A stretch of 64,000 nucleotides of DNA, from the NCBI RefSeq assembly GCF_000025965.1, contig NC_006513.1, positions 1,922,001 to 1,986,000 on the forward strand, in the 5' to 3' direction. The DNA is from Aromatoleum aromaticum EbN1 (GTDB lineage Bacteria; Pseudomonadota; Gammaproteobacteria; Burkholderiales; Rhodocyclaceae). The notes under the pieces are model-generated. The model did no database searches and was not told the DNA's origin. It saw only the letters and a program-made list of their open reading frames with translations. Of the stretch, positions 40,268-49,038 are shown one piece after another. The translations under genes were made by a program, and so were the position numbers. Every line of letters starts with the position of its first letter. Position 1 is the stretch's first letter.

Positions 40268-40767
40268 AGTCACTTCGCAGGCCACAAAAGCTCGTCACGC
40301 TCATGCCCCCGCCGGCGCCCACCCGGCCTTGAAGCTGTGTGTGCCGAGTGGATCAGGGGCATAGCTCCAGTACGTTCAGAGGATCGATATATCCATTTCC
40401 GCTCCTCTCGAGCTCATAGTTTGACCCATTCTTCATTCTTTAATGGAATATTTTTGCCGTTTTCGTGGCATCTGCCGCAACCGCCCGCCACAACTCCGTC
40501 GGCCCCGATACCTCGCAAGGCGTCCCATGCTTGAGTACGTCCATCATCAATTTCCGGTGATCCTCTTCGGCACTTTCAGCACGTGGCTCCGAGGAGGCCG
40601 CCGGGGTCGAGGGTGGCGAGAAAATGCTGCATTGCCAGCACCCCATGGATGCGGACGATGCGATCAGTCTGACTCACGGCAGCATCGCGGATGGGGTTGC
40701 GCGATCTCAGCGATCCCCGTGGCATGCGACGGTGACCTATGTCACTCCAATCCGAATATCCCGCAGC
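40268..40767. other. Intergenic region upstream of cas3
   Basis: 500 bp between cas3 and the IclR gene, which are both leftward. The AT-rich part near 40425-40460 is a plausible cas promoter but I could not fix -35/-10 boxes. A leftward frame at 40440-40646 ends VSGPTELWRAVAADATKTAK and has no recognised family; I do not call it. No WYL or other cas regulator gene is present. Confidence 0.45.
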
Positions 40768-41598
40768 TCAGCCTTCCATCTTCCCCAGCCGCCCCGAGAT
40801 CGATTCCGCGCAGCTGCGCAGTTTCTCGGCCAGCGGGCTGGACCAGTCTGCATCGAAGTTGTCCGCGGCGCCCATTGCGGTGATCGTCAGGGCGACGTGG
40901 CCGTTGTGGTCGAAGACCGGGGCGCAGAAGGCGTTGATGCCGGGGATCGGCTGGCCGACGGCGCGGGCGAGGCGCTGGCGGCGGATTTCTTCGAGCTCGT
41001 TATCGAACTGGCTTCTCGACAGGCGCAGCGACGGGTCGGCGGCGCAGGCGAGGTGGGCGAGCTCTTCAGCGATCAGCGTTTCGGTCAGGCGCGCCGGCAG
41101 GAAGGCGGCGAAGACGCGGCCGGTCGCGGAAGTGACGAGGTTCATCACCGTGCCGACGCGCATGTTGACGTGCACCTGGCGGCTGCATTCCTCGATGCTG
41201 ACGACCGTCGCGCCCTGGTTGCCCCAGACGGCAATCGCGACGTTCTGGCCGATCTCGTCCGAGAGCTTCGCGGCTTCCGGCGTCGCCACGCGCAGCGGGT
41301 TGAGTCCGTGCAGCGCGGACAGGCCCAGCTGCAGCGAGAACGTGCCGAGCCCATAACGCCCGGTCAGCGGGTCCTGTTCGATCAGGCCGAGCTTGCCGAA
41401 GCTCACCAGGTAGGGGTGGGCCTTGGCCGGCGGCATGCCGGCATCGCGGGCGAGGTCCTTGAGGATCATCGGCGTACCGTGGCGCACGAGCGCCTGCAGC
41501 AGCGCACCGCCGACTTCAATTGACTGGATGCCGCGGCGGTCGCCGTTGCGTTCCGCGGGGCGGGTGGCGATCGGGTCGGTGATTTGCTCGTCTTTCAC
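40768..41598 (-). CDS. IclR-family transcriptional regulator
   Basis: 276 residues from a GTG at 41598 preceded by AGGAGACC. N-terminal winged helix (GIQSIEVGGALLQALVRHGT, LKDLARDAGMPPAKAHPYLV, LGTFSLQLGLSAL) and C-terminal effector domain (ATVVSIEECSRQVHVNMRVG, SATGRVFAAFLP, INAFCAPVFDHNGHVALTIT). IclR proteins commonly control aromatic degradation. It diverges from the catabolic genes across 150 bp (41599-41749), which should contain its operator. Confidence 0.92.
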   Translation of the reverse strand: MKDEQITDPIATRPAERNGDRRGIQSIEVGGALLQALVRHGTPMILKDLARDAGMPPAKAHPYLVSFGKLGLIEQDPLTGRYGLGTFSLQLGLSALHGLNPLRVATPEAAKLSDEIGQNVAIAVWGNQGATVVSIEECSRQVHVNMRVGTVMNLVTSATGRVFAAFLPARLTETLIAEELAHLACAADPSLRLSRSQFDNELEEIRRQRLARAVGQPIPGINAFCAPVFDHNGHVALTITAMGAADNFDADWSSPLAEKLRSCAESISGRLGKMEG

Positions 41599-41749
41599 GA
41601 TGGTCTCCTGTGCGGCGCGAATCTTAGCAGCGGGGGCGACAAAAACATGCTCTGCGGTAGGGATAAATTTAACAATAGCGAATCGATTGACTAATAACAA
41701 ATCGTCGTCTACGCTTTGTCCATCCCGCCGCACTTCAAGGAGTCCGTTC

Positions 41750-42712
41750 ATGAACACCAAGGTTTTCGCTTCGCAAGCCGACCTCGAAGAGAAGCAGATC
41801 AGCTTCGAGCAGCTCTCCGAGCACGCCTGGGCCTACACCGCCGAAGGCGATCCGAACACCGGCATCATCGTCGGCGACGACGGCGTGATGATCATCGATG
41901 CCACCGCGACGCCGGTGATGGCGCAGGGCGTCATCGGCAAGGTGCGCGAGATCACCGACAAGCCGATCAAGTACGTCGTGTTGACGCATTACCACGCCGT
42001 GCGCGTGCTCGGCGCGTCCGGCTACAAGAGCGAAGGGCTGGAGCAGATCATCGCCAGCCGCGACACCTATGACCTGATCGTCGAGCGCGGCCAGCAGGAC
42101 ATGGATTCCGAGATCGGCCGCTTCCCGCGGCTCTTCAACGCAGTCGAGAGCGTGCCCGGGCTGACCTGGCCGACGATCACGTTCACCGGCGAGATGAGCC
42201 TGTGGCTGGGCAGCCTCGAAGTGAATATCCGGCAGATCGGCCGCGGCCACACGAAAGGCGACACGGTGGTGTGGCTGCCGCAGGACAAAGTGCTGTTCTC
42301 CGGCGATCTGGTCGAGTTCGACGCCGCGTGCTACACCGGCGACGCGTATCTCGCCGACTGGCCGGCGACGCTCGACCGGCTTGCCGCGTTCGGCGCCGAA
42401 AAGCTCGTGCCCGGCCGCGGTCCGGCGCTGAAGAGCCCGGAGCAGGTCGCGCAGGGCATCGCCTATACGAAAGCTTTCGTGACCGCGCTGTACCGCAGCG
42501 CGCAGGAAGCGGTCGCGCTGGGCTACGACCTGAAGGCGACGATGGAGCTGACGCGTCGCAACATGGACCCGCAGTTCGGGCAGGTCTTCATCTACGAGCA
42601 CTGCCTGCCGTTCGACGTCACCCGCGCGCACGACGAAGCGTCGGGCATCCGCGATCCGCGCGTCTGGACCGCCGAGCGCGACCAGCAGATGTGGCACGCG
42701 CTGCAGCAATAG
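41750..42712 (+). CDS. Metallo-beta-lactamase-fold protein, catabolic cluster
   Basis: 320 residues with AAGGAG before the ATG. The MBL core shows DDGVMIIDATATPVMAQGVI, LTHYHAVRVLGASGY, RGHTKGDTVVWLPQDKVLFS and GDLVEFDA, plus a C-terminal YEHCLPFDVTRAHDEASG. The first metal motif is HYHAVR rather than the usual HxHxDH, so one metal site is altered; relatives near aromatic monooxygenases have the same form as far as I recall. Hydrolase or esterase activity on a pathway intermediate is possible but unproven. Confidence 0.85.
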   Translation: MNTKVFASQADLEEKQISFEQLSEHAWAYTAEGDPNTGIIVGDDGVMIIDATATPVMAQGVIGKVREITDKPIKYVVLTHYHAVRVLGASGYKSEGLEQIIASRDTYDLIVERGQQDMDSEIGRFPRLFNAVESVPGLTWPTITFTGEMSLWLGSLEVNIRQIGRGHTKGDTVVWLPQDKVLFSGDLVEFDAACYTGDAYLADWPATLDRLAAFGAEKLVPGRGPALKSPEQVAQGIAYTKAFVTALYRSAQEAVALGYDLKATMELTRRNMDPQFGQVFIYEHCLPFDVTRAHDEASGIRDPRVWTAERDQQMWHALQQ

Positions 42713-42803
42713 TCCGTACCCCCGACCCCGACAGATGACAGGCCGCTGGCCGCCCGCAGAAGGCGGCGCCGGTCGATGAACAGCAGAGAGAGGAGGAGCA
42801 CCC

Positions 42804-44483
42804 GTGCTGAGCACGTACAACTATCCGAAGTTCGAATACCGCAGGCCGCCGGAGCTTGCCGGGCAGCGCGGCGGGCGTTATCCGGTCGTCGTCGTCGGCG
42901 CAGGGCCGGTGGGTCTCGCCGCGGCGATCGACCTGGCGCTCCAGGGAGCGCCGGTCGTGCTGCTCGACAATGACGACACGGTGAGCATCGGCTCGCGCGG
43001 CGTGTGCTACGCGAAGCGCGCGCTCGAGATCATGGACCGGCTCGGCTGCGCGGAGGAGATGGTGCAGAAAGGCGTGTCGTGGAACGTCGGGCGCACCTTT
43101 TTCCGCGAGGAGGAAGTATTCAACTTCAACCTGTGCCCGCAGCCCGACCACCACCGCCCGGGCATGATCAACCTGCAGCAGTACTACCTCGAGGAATACC
43201 TCGTGCGTCGCGCGCAGAGCCTGCCGAACATCGACCTGCGCTGGAAGAGCAAGGTCATCGGCGTGGCCGATGACGGCGAGCGCGTCGCGTTGCGTGTCGA
43301 GACGCCCGACGGCGCGTATTCGCTCGACGCCGACTGGCTGGTCGTCGCCGACGGCGCGCGCAGCCCGATCCGCCACATGATGGGGCTGGAAGTCGAAGGC
43401 AAGATCTTCATGGACCGCTTCCTGATCGCCGACGTCGTCATGAAGGCGGATTACCCGGCGGAACGCTGGTTCTGGTTCGATCCGCCGTTCCACCCGAACC
43501 AGTCGGTGCTGCTGCACCGCCAGGCCGACAACGTGTGGCGCATCGACTTCCAGCTCGGCTGGCACGCCGATCCCGAAGAGGAGAAGAAGCCCGAGAACGT
43601 GATCCCGCGCATCAAGGCGATGCTCGCAGCGAAGGGTAATGAGGAGCGCGAGTTCGAGCTCGAATGGGTCAGCGTGTATACGTTCCAGTGCCGCCGCATG
43701 CACGAGTTCCGCCACGGTCGGCTGCTATTCACCGGGGACGCCGCGCACCAGGTGTCGCCGTTCGGCGCGCGCGGGGCGAACTCGGGCATCCAGGACATCG
43801 ACAACCTGGTGTGGAAGCTGAAGCTGGTGCTCGACGGCAAGGCGCCGCAGACGCTGCTCGACACGTATTCGGAAGAGCGCGTGGCCGCTGCCGACGAGAA
43901 CCTGATGAATTCGACGCGCTCGACCGATTTCATCACGCCGAAGAGCGCGGTCAGCAAGACGTTCCGCAACGCCGTGCTGGGGTTGGCGAAGGACTATCCG
44001 TTCGCCCGCGCGCTGGTCAATTCCGGCCGCCTGTCGGTGCCCAGTTTCCTCACCGAGTCGCGCCTCAACACGCCCGATGCCGATGCCTTCGCCGGCGTCA
44101 TGGTGCCGGGCGCGCCGCTCGACGACGCGCCGTGCGAGACGCCGGGGGGCGAGCAGTGGCTGCTGCAGGCCACCGGCAACCGCTTCCAGCTGCTCTACTA
44201 CATGTCGGACGCAGCCGACATCGCCCCGGCCGAGGCGGCGGCCCTGGCCGCCCTGGGCGACGCGCCGGTGCCGGTCGAAGCTCTGGTCGTCGCCGAGCGC
44301 GGCGCCGCCCCGGGCGGCTTGAAGACGCTGATCGACAGCCGCGGGCGCATCCGCGAGCGCTACGATCTGCATCCGGCGACGACGTACCTCGTGCGGCCCG
44401 ACCAGCATGTCGCGGCACGCTGGCGCACATTCGATGCCGGCCTCGTCCGTGCCGCGCTTGCCCGTGCGACCTGCAACGCCTGA
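42804..44483 (+). CDS. FAD-dependent aromatic-ring monooxygenase (PheA/TfdB-MhpA type)
   Basis: 559 residues from a GTG at 42804 preceded by AGGAGGAG. Rossmann FAD motif VVVVGAGPVGLAAAIDLALQ, the DG motif WLVVADGARSPIR and the second FAD motif LLFTGDAAHQVSPFGARGAN are intact, and a C-terminal thioredoxin-like domain follows (about residues 400-559). The group hydroxylates phenolic substrates using NAD(P)H and oxygen. The exact substrate cannot be assigned. It is followed after 11 bp by the DUF2783 gene. Confidence 0.9.
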   Translation: MLSTYNYPKFEYRRPPELAGQRGGRYPVVVVGAGPVGLAAAIDLALQGAPVVLLDNDDTVSIGSRGVCYAKRALEIMDRLGCAEEMVQKGVSWNVGRTFFREEEVFNFNLCPQPDHHRPGMINLQQYYLEEYLVRRAQSLPNIDLRWKSKVIGVADDGERVALRVETPDGAYSLDADWLVVADGARSPIRHMMGLEVEGKIFMDRFLIADVVMKADYPAERWFWFDPPFHPNQSVLLHRQADNVWRIDFQLGWHADPEEEKKPENVIPRIKAMLAAKGNEEREFELEWVSVYTFQCRRMHEFRHGRLLFTGDAAHQVSPFGARGANSGIQDIDNLVWKLKLVLDGKAPQTLLDTYSEERVAAADENLMNSTRSTDFITPKSAVSKTFRNAVLGLAKDYPFARALVNSGRLSVPSFLTESRLNTPDADAFAGVMVPGAPLDDAPCETPGGEQWLLQATGNRFQLLYYMSDAADIAPAEAAALAALGDAPVPVEALVVAERGAAPGGLKTLIDSRGRIRERYDLHPATTYLVRPDQHVAARWRTFDAGLVRAALARATCNA

Positions 44484-44494
44484 AGGAACGAAAC

Positions 44495-44719
44495 ATGAGC
44501 CTCAACACCGATTCGAACTTCTTCACTCCCGGCAAGCGCTATTTCCGCACGTTCAGCCCCGGCGACGACTTCTACGAGGCGCTGATCGAGATGCACCGCG
44601 ACCTCACCGCCGAGCAGAGCGCGATGGTCAATGCGCGTCTGATCCTGCTGCTCGCGAACCATATCGGCGACATCTCGGTGCTGCGCGAAGCGATGAAAAT
44701 CGCTCGCGACGGCGCGTGA
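44495..44719 (+). CDS. DUF2783 small protein
   Basis: 74 residues (MSLNTDSNFFTPGKRYFRTF, EALIEMHRDLTAEQSAMVNA, LILLLANHIGDISVLREAM). DUF2783 proteins are encoded next to FAD monooxygenases of this type; a role as an accessory or small subunit is only suggested by that linkage. GAAGGA precedes the ATG. Confidence 0.85.
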   Translation: MSLNTDSNFFTPGKRYFRTFSPGDDFYEALIEMHRDLTAEQSAMVNARLILLLANHIGDISVLREAMKIARDGA

Positions 44720-44741
44720 CGCGCGCAACGGGAGTGAGTCG

Positions 44742-44822
44742 GCATCAAATGCATCCCGTTCGCCCGGAGCATCGAATGCATCCCGTTCGCCCGGAGCATC
44801 AAACGCATCCCGTTCGCCCTGA
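44742..44822 (+). repeat. Three tandem 27-bp repeats leading into a REP element
   Basis: Units at 44742-44768, 44769-44795 and 44796-44822. Each starts GCATCRAAYGCATCCCGTTC and ends CGCCCGGA or CGCCCTGA. The last unit runs directly into the REP palindrome, so the tandem looks like an amplified left shoulder of the REP. Confidence 0.85.
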
Positions 44823-44873
44823 GCTTGTCGAAGGGTGGTGGTGGGGCTTCGACAGGCTCAGCCCGAACGGTTT
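44810..44873 (+). repeat. REP-type palindrome, complete copy
   Basis: CCGTTCGCCCTGAGCTTGTC, then GAAGGG, a purine-rich loop GGTGGTGGGG, CTTCGACAGGCTCAGCCCG and AACGG. Arms pair through GAGCYTGTCGAAG. Same element as 836-850/2563-2614 and 55761-55820; it sits between DUF2783 and the VOC gene and could attenuate transcription. Confidence 0.85.
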
Positions 44874-44931
44874 TTGATTGCTGCCGACCCCGAAGGGTAT
44901 TTGACTGCCGGCTATTCACTGGAGACGAACA

Positions 44932-45483
44932 ATGCTGATCAAGAAAATCCACCACGTCGCGTACCGCTGCCGCGATGCGAAGGAAACCGTCGAGTGGTAC
45001 GAAAAGCACCTCGGCATGAAGCTCGTGCTTGCGATCGCCGAGGACGAAGTGCCGTCGACGAAAGCGCCGGACCCGTACATGCACATCTTCCTCGACGCCG
45101 GCCAGGGCAACGTGCTGGCGTTCTTCGAGCTGCCGACCAAGCCGCCGATGGACCGCGACCGCAACACGCCGGACTGGGTGCAGCACCTGGCGATGGAAGT
45201 CGGCTCGGTCGAAGAGTTGCTTGCGGCGAAGGCGCGCCTCGAAGCTGCGGGCATCGAAGTCCTCGGCCCGACCGATCACACGATCTTCAAGTCGATCTAC
45301 TTCTTCGACCCGAGCGGCCACCGGCTCGAACTCGCGGCGAACACCGCCACGCCGGAAATGCTGCAGAAGCTCGATGCGGTCAAGGGAGACATGATCGAGG
45401 AATGGTCGCGGACGAAACGGGCGCCGCAGCACGCGCGCTGGATGCACGACGGCAGCATGACCCAGGAAGGGGACGCACGATGA
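44932..45483 (+). CDS. VOC-superfamily protein (glyoxalase/extradiol dioxygenase type)
   Basis: 183 residues. MLIKKIHHVAYRCRDAKETV carries the first metal His, PDWVQHLAMEVGSVEEL the second, and FFDPSGHRLELAAN the Glu ligand, giving a two-His/one-Glu centre on paired beta-alpha-beta-beta-beta units. Either ring cleavage or isomerisation of the product of the upstream monooxygenase is possible. Its stop overlaps the next start (ATGA). Confidence 0.85.
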   Translation: MLIKKIHHVAYRCRDAKETVEWYEKHLGMKLVLAIAEDEVPSTKAPDPYMHIFLDAGQGNVLAFFELPTKPPMDRDRNTPDWVQHLAMEVGSVEELLAAKARLEAAGIEVLGPTDHTIFKSIYFFDPSGHRLELAANTATPEMLQKLDAVKGDMIEEWSRTKRAPQHARWMHDGSMTQEGDAR

Positions 45484-46508
45484 AGCTCGCAACGCTCAAG
45501 CGCGGTGGACGCGACGGCACGCTGGTCGTCGTCAGCCGCGACCTCACCCGCTGCCAGCCGGTCGGCGCCATCGCGAAGACGCTGCAGGCGGCGCTCGACG
45601 ACTGGGACGCCGTCGTCGACGACCTCGAGCTGGTCTACGACCTGCTCAACCACGGGCGGGCCGGAAAATTCGGTCGGCATGTGCTCCCGTTCGACCCGGC
45701 GCAGTGCCATTCGCCGCTGCCGCGCGCGTACCAGTGGGCGGACGGCTCGGCGTACATCAACCACGTCGAACTCGTGCGTCGCGCTCGCGGCGCCGAGCTG
45801 CCCGAGTCGTTCCAGACCGATCCGCTGATGTACCAGGGCGGCTCGGACAGCTTCATCGGTCCGCGCGACGACATCGTCGCAGCGAGCGAAGACTGGGGCA
45901 TCGACTTCGAGGCCGAAGTCGCGGTCGTCACCGGCGACGTGCCCCTCGGCGCCTCGGCCGACGAATGCGCGCTGAAGATCCGCCTGCTGATGCTCGTCAA
46001 TGACGTCTCATTGCGCAACCTGATTCCGGCCGAGCTCGCGAAAGGCTTCGGTTTCTTTCAGTCGAAGCCGGCCTCGGCGTTCTCGCCGGTCGCGGTCACG
46101 CCGGACGAGCTCGACATGGCGTGGCACGACGGGCGCGTGCATCTGCCGCTGCGCGTGACGCACAACGGGCAGTTGTTCGGCTGCCCGAACGCCGGTGTCG
46201 ACATGACGTTCAGCTTCGCGCAGCTGATTGCCCACGTCGCGAAGACGCGCGAACTCGAAGCCGGCTCGATCATCGGTTCGGGCACCGTGTCGAACAGGCA
46301 GGGCGGGCTGCACGGGTCGAGCATCGAAAATGGCGGCGTCGGCTACTGCTGTCTCGCCGAAGTGCGCACTTACGAAACGATCGAAGCCGGCGCGCCGAAG
46401 ACGCCGTTCATGCGTTTCGGCGATCGCATCCGCATCGAGATGCTGACTGCGCGCGGCGAGGACGTGTTCGGCGCGATCGAGCAGACGGTCGTGCCGCTCG
46501 CGCGCTGA
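45480..46508 (+). CDS. Fumarylacetoacetate-hydrolase-family protein
   Basis: 342 residues. N-terminal FAH-type domain, then the catalytic core: DIVAASEDWGIDFEAEVAVV gives the metal-binding E-x-E, LVNDVSLRNLIPAEL the Asp, FFQSKPASAFSPVAVTPDEL and GSIIGSGTVSNRQGG the remaining core. FAH proteins hydrolyse carbon-carbon bonds in ring-cleavage products such as fumarylpyruvate. Translationally coupled to the VOC gene, so it probably takes the product of the same pathway. Confidence 0.9.
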   Translation: MKLATLKRGGRDGTLVVVSRDLTRCQPVGAIAKTLQAALDDWDAVVDDLELVYDLLNHGRAGKFGRHVLPFDPAQCHSPLPRAYQWADGSAYINHVELVRRARGAELPESFQTDPLMYQGGSDSFIGPRDDIVAASEDWGIDFEAEVAVVTGDVPLGASADECALKIRLLMLVNDVSLRNLIPAELAKGFGFFQSKPASAFSPVAVTPDELDMAWHDGRVHLPLRVTHNGQLFGCPNAGVDMTFSFAQLIAHVAKTRELEAGSIIGSGTVSNRQGGLHGSSIENGGVGYCCLAEVRTYETIEAGAPKTPFMRFGDRIRIEMLTARGEDVFGAIEQTVVPLAR

Positions 46509-46511
46509 CGC

Positions 46512-46856
46512 TCACACGCCCCAGACGACCGGGACGCCGTCCTTCAGCGACGATTGCAGCATGTCGAGCAGCGGCCACGCGCGCTGGGCGAGGCCGACCG
46601 GCGCGCCCATGCCGGTCTTGCCCGCGGCGGCGGCGGCCTCCTGTTGTTCCTCGGTCTCCTCGTCATGCGCGGCCTGCCGCGCCTTGTCCTCGTCGATCGC
46701 GGCGCGCAGCCGCTCGATCGCGTTGGGGAGTTGTTCGACGGTGACGATGCCTTTGACGTCTTCCGGGTCCTTGCCGAGGATCGCGATCAGCTTCTTCGCG
46801 ACGTCGGCGAACATGATGACGGGAGCGGCGGCGTCCGATTTGAATGTGTACAGCAT
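46512..46856 (-). CDS. DUF1840 protein
   Basis: 114 residues: MLYTFKSDAAAPVIMFADVA, KLIAILGKDPEDVKGIVTVE, PNAIERLRAAIDED and WPLLDMLQSSLKDGVPVVWG are the conserved DUF1840 blocks. GAGGAG precedes the start at 46856. Function unknown. Follows the phosphoribosyltransferase gene by 11 bp and is convergent with the FAH gene. Confidence 0.85.
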   Translation of the reverse strand: MLYTFKSDAAAPVIMFADVAKKLIAILGKDPEDVKGIVTVEQLPNAIERLRAAIDEDKARQAAHDEETEEQQEAAAAAGKTGMGAPVGLAQRAWPLLDMLQSSLKDGVPVVWGV

Positions 46857-46867
46857 CGCGGATCTCC

Positions 46868-47425
46868 TCAAAGTCCTTTCACTGCGTATATCCCCGGCGC
46901 GTTGCGCCAGTAGCCCTTGTAGTCCATGCCGCAGCCGAACAGGAAGCGGTCGGCGACGTCGATCCCGGTAAAATCCGCCCGCATCCCCGGGTAAGCCTTG
47001 CGGTCGTGCACCTTGTGCGCAAGCACCGCGGCGCGCACTTCCTTCGCCCCCTCGGCGCGCAGGTAATCGAGGATCGCGTGCAGCGTGTGGCCTTCGTCGA
47101 GGATGTCGTCGAGCACCAGCACAGTACGCCCGCGCAGGTCGGAAGTCGGGCGCACGCGCCAGTCGAGCTGCGTGCCCTTCAGCGCATGGCCGTAGCGCGT
47201 CGCGTGCAGGTAGCCGACTTCGAGCGGGAAAGGCAACCGCGGCAGGATGCGCCCGGCGAGGATCAGTCCGCCGTTCATCACCGTGTAGACCATCGGATTG
47301 CTGCCGGCCATCTGCGCGGTGATTTCCGCCGCCATGCGCGCGAGCGCAGCATCGACCGCGGTCGCGTCCGCGAGGCAATCGGCCTCCTCACGGGCGCGGA
47401 GGATTTCGTCCATATCGACCGACAT
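46868..47425 (-). CDS. Hypoxanthine-guanine phosphoribosyltransferase
   Basis: 185 residues. PRPP loop VLVLDDILDEGHTLHAIL, early binding segment VYTVMNGGLILAGRILPRLP, and the C-terminal DRFLFGCGMDYKGYWRNAPG that closes on the purine base. Salvages hypoxanthine or guanine to nucleotides in the cytoplasm. I chose the ATG at 47425 because AGGAGG lies eight bases upstream, whereas the ATG at 47446 contains that site inside its reading frame. Confidence 0.9.
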   Translation of the reverse strand: MSVDMDEILRAREEADCLADATAVDAALARMAAEITAQMAGSNPMVYTVMNGGLILAGRILPRLPFPLEVGYLHATRYGHALKGTQLDWRVRPTSDLRGRTVLVLDDILDEGHTLHAILDYLRAEGAKEVRAAVLAHKVHDRKAYPGMRADFTGIDVADRFLFGCGMDYKGYWRNAPGIYAVKGL

Positions 47426-47601
47426 TGCAGCAGCCTCCTGGATCATTGCGAAAACGAAAACGTCGGATCGGCCATCCTAACGGGCGATGGCTGCGGCTTA
47501 CCGGTTCAGCCCGGGACGGCGGGCGGCTTGTGCACGATGACCCGGTTCGATACGTGAGGCTGCAGCCGGCACTGGAAGTTTCGCGGGCGGGGCCGAAATC
47601 G

Positions 47602-47928
47602 CTACAGGCGAGCGGCGCGCCATCGTTCGAGCGCCCCGAGCGCAGGTGCGAACCGCTGGCCGAGCTTCCTGAAAACGATCCAGCCGAGCCACGCCCGGCG
47701 CGCGACGCGCAATGTCGCGCGCGGCCTGACGAGCGCCACGATCAGCGCCACCGAAGACAGCAGCGGGACGTGCTCGCGCGCCCAGCGCACCTGGTCGCGC
47801 GCCCGGTCGACGAGGTCGAGCGCGGACTCGATGCCGCGCAGGTGCCCGAGCATTTCCGTGCGCTGCTGGTCCGCCCGGATCTGCAGCCGCTGCTTCTTCA
47901 GCGCCAGTTCGACGAGTCTGGGGTTCAT
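47602..47928 (-). CDS. YqjK-like protein
   Basis: 108 residues: MNPRLVELALKKQRLQIRAD then a charged helix and a single weak membrane segment (VPLLSSVALIVALVRP). Resembles the YqjK component of the yqjDEK cluster. The start overlaps the upstream stop as ATGA. Confidence 0.7.
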   Translation of the reverse strand: MNPRLVELALKKQRLQIRADQQRTEMLGHLRGIESALDLVDRARDQVRWAREHVPLLSSVALIVALVRPRATLRVARRAWLGWIVFRKLGQRFAPALGALERWRAARL

Positions 47929-48308
47929 TCCTTGTGCCGCACTGCTTCGCGATCGCGCGCGAGTTCCGCGAGGCTGGCCCCGAACAGCCGGGTGCCGCGC
48001 CGCAGATCGGCGGCGGCGTTGGAAGCGGTGAACAATCCCGCGCCGAACAGGGCCGCGGTGCCGAGCCCGAGGGCGAGGAGGCGATGCTCTTCCCAGAACA
48101 GGACGGTGAGAAAAATCGCCAGGAACACGATGCCGAATCCGACCAGCACCGCGGTGAGCACGATGTTCAGCAGCAGGCCGGCGAGGCGCAGCTTTTCTTC
48201 CTGCACCTCGACGACGAGCAGTTCGAGCCGCGACTGGACGATTCCCAGTCCCGAATGCAGGAGGCCGCGCAGGCTGGCGGCCAGACGCGGCCTCGAATCC
48301 TCCGGCAT
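47925..48308 (-). CDS. Phage-holin-family membrane protein (YqjE-like)
   Basis: 127 residues with an amphipathic N-terminal helix (LHSGLGIVQSRLELLVVEVQ), two membrane segments (LLLNIVLTAVLVGFGIVFLA and LLALGLGTAALFGAGLFTA) and a basic tail. Matches the holin superfamily III/YqjE type. Between yqjD- and yqjK-like genes in one leftward operon. Confidence 0.8.
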   Translation of the reverse strand: MPEDSRPRLAASLRGLLHSGLGIVQSRLELLVVEVQEEKLRLAGLLLNIVLTAVLVGFGIVFLAIFLTVLFWEEHRLLALGLGTAALFGAGLFTASNAAADLRRGTRLFGASLAELARDREAVRHKE

Positions 48309-48314
48309 CGGGTA

Positions 48315-48629
48315 TCAGCGACGCCCGGCCAGCAGGCCGAGCAGGAATGCGAGACCGGCGGCAGCGCCGACTGATTGCCAGGGATTCTTGTGAACGTAGT
48401 CGTCGGTCGCAAAGGCGACTTTCTTCGTCTGTTCGCGCACCGCGAATTCGGCATCCGCGATCCGGTCCTTGGCCGTGACGAGGCGGTCACTCAGCCGAGT
48501 GCGCACATCGGTGAGCTTCTCGCCTGCCTGCCCAGTGGTCAGTTTCAGCAGTTCCTCGGCATCCGCGATCACCACCTTGAAGTCTGCGACGAGCTTGTCG
48601 CGGGACACTGTATCGGTTGTATTCAGCAT
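48315..48629 (-). CDS. DUF883 membrane-anchored ribosome-binding protein (YqjD/ElaB-like)
   Basis: 104 residues: a long N-terminal helix (VADFKVVIADAEELLKLTTG ... LVTAKDRIADAEFAVREQTK) and a C-terminal membrane anchor (NPWQSVGAAAGLAFLLGLLA GRR). E. coli YqjD/ElaB bind stationary-phase ribosomes at the inner membrane. First gene of the operon. Confidence 0.85.
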   Translation of the reverse strand: MLNTTDTVSRDKLVADFKVVIADAEELLKLTTGQAGEKLTDVRTRLSDRLVTAKDRIADAEFAVREQTKKVAFATDDYVHKNPWQSVGAAAGLAFLLGLLAGRR

Positions 48630-48723
48630 GTTGTGATCCCCTTCTCAGGTCATGACATCCGCGCGGGCGCGCGAGCTGAGTACACGCTAGCGCCATTCCC
48701 AAATGAAGGCAAATCGCGAGTGA

Positions 48724-49038
48724 AACGATGCATTCCGGGACCTCTACGATCCCTTCTGCGAGCACCTGATCGTGCGCGACGAGGATGCCCGCCGCATCGT
48801 CGGCACCTACCGTATCCTGTCGCCGTCGGCAGCGCGCCACGTCGGCGGTTACTATTCCGAGAACGAGTTCGACAGACGCTCGTGCATCGATGCCGTAGCG
48901 CCGGCGCTCATCAAGGGGTATCTGCGCGCCGGACCAGCCTGGGACCCCGATTTCAACACCGCCGACCTGCCGATCCCGCTGCTGATGAACCGCATCGATG
49001 GCAGATACGCCCGACACTTCCTGGGACGCACAGACTGA
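48724..49038 (+). pseudogene. olsB-like acyltransferase remnant with internal deletion
   Basis: The frame reads LYDPFCEHLIVRDEDARRIV and GTYRILSPSAARHVGGYYSE, the start of an ornithine lipid OlsB/hemolysin-type acyltransferase, then jumps within a few residues to IKGYLRAGPAWDPDFNTADL and RYARHFLG, which belong near its C-terminus. The catalytic middle (well over 100 residues in the family) and the N-terminus are missing, and a stop precedes the fragment. It is therefore a deleted remnant next to an intact olsA. Confidence 0.75.

Noticed and set aside
40440-40646. Small leftward frame upstream of cas3 that might be a cas regulator
   Set aside because: No family resemblance or ribosome site, and it lacks any DNA-binding motif.
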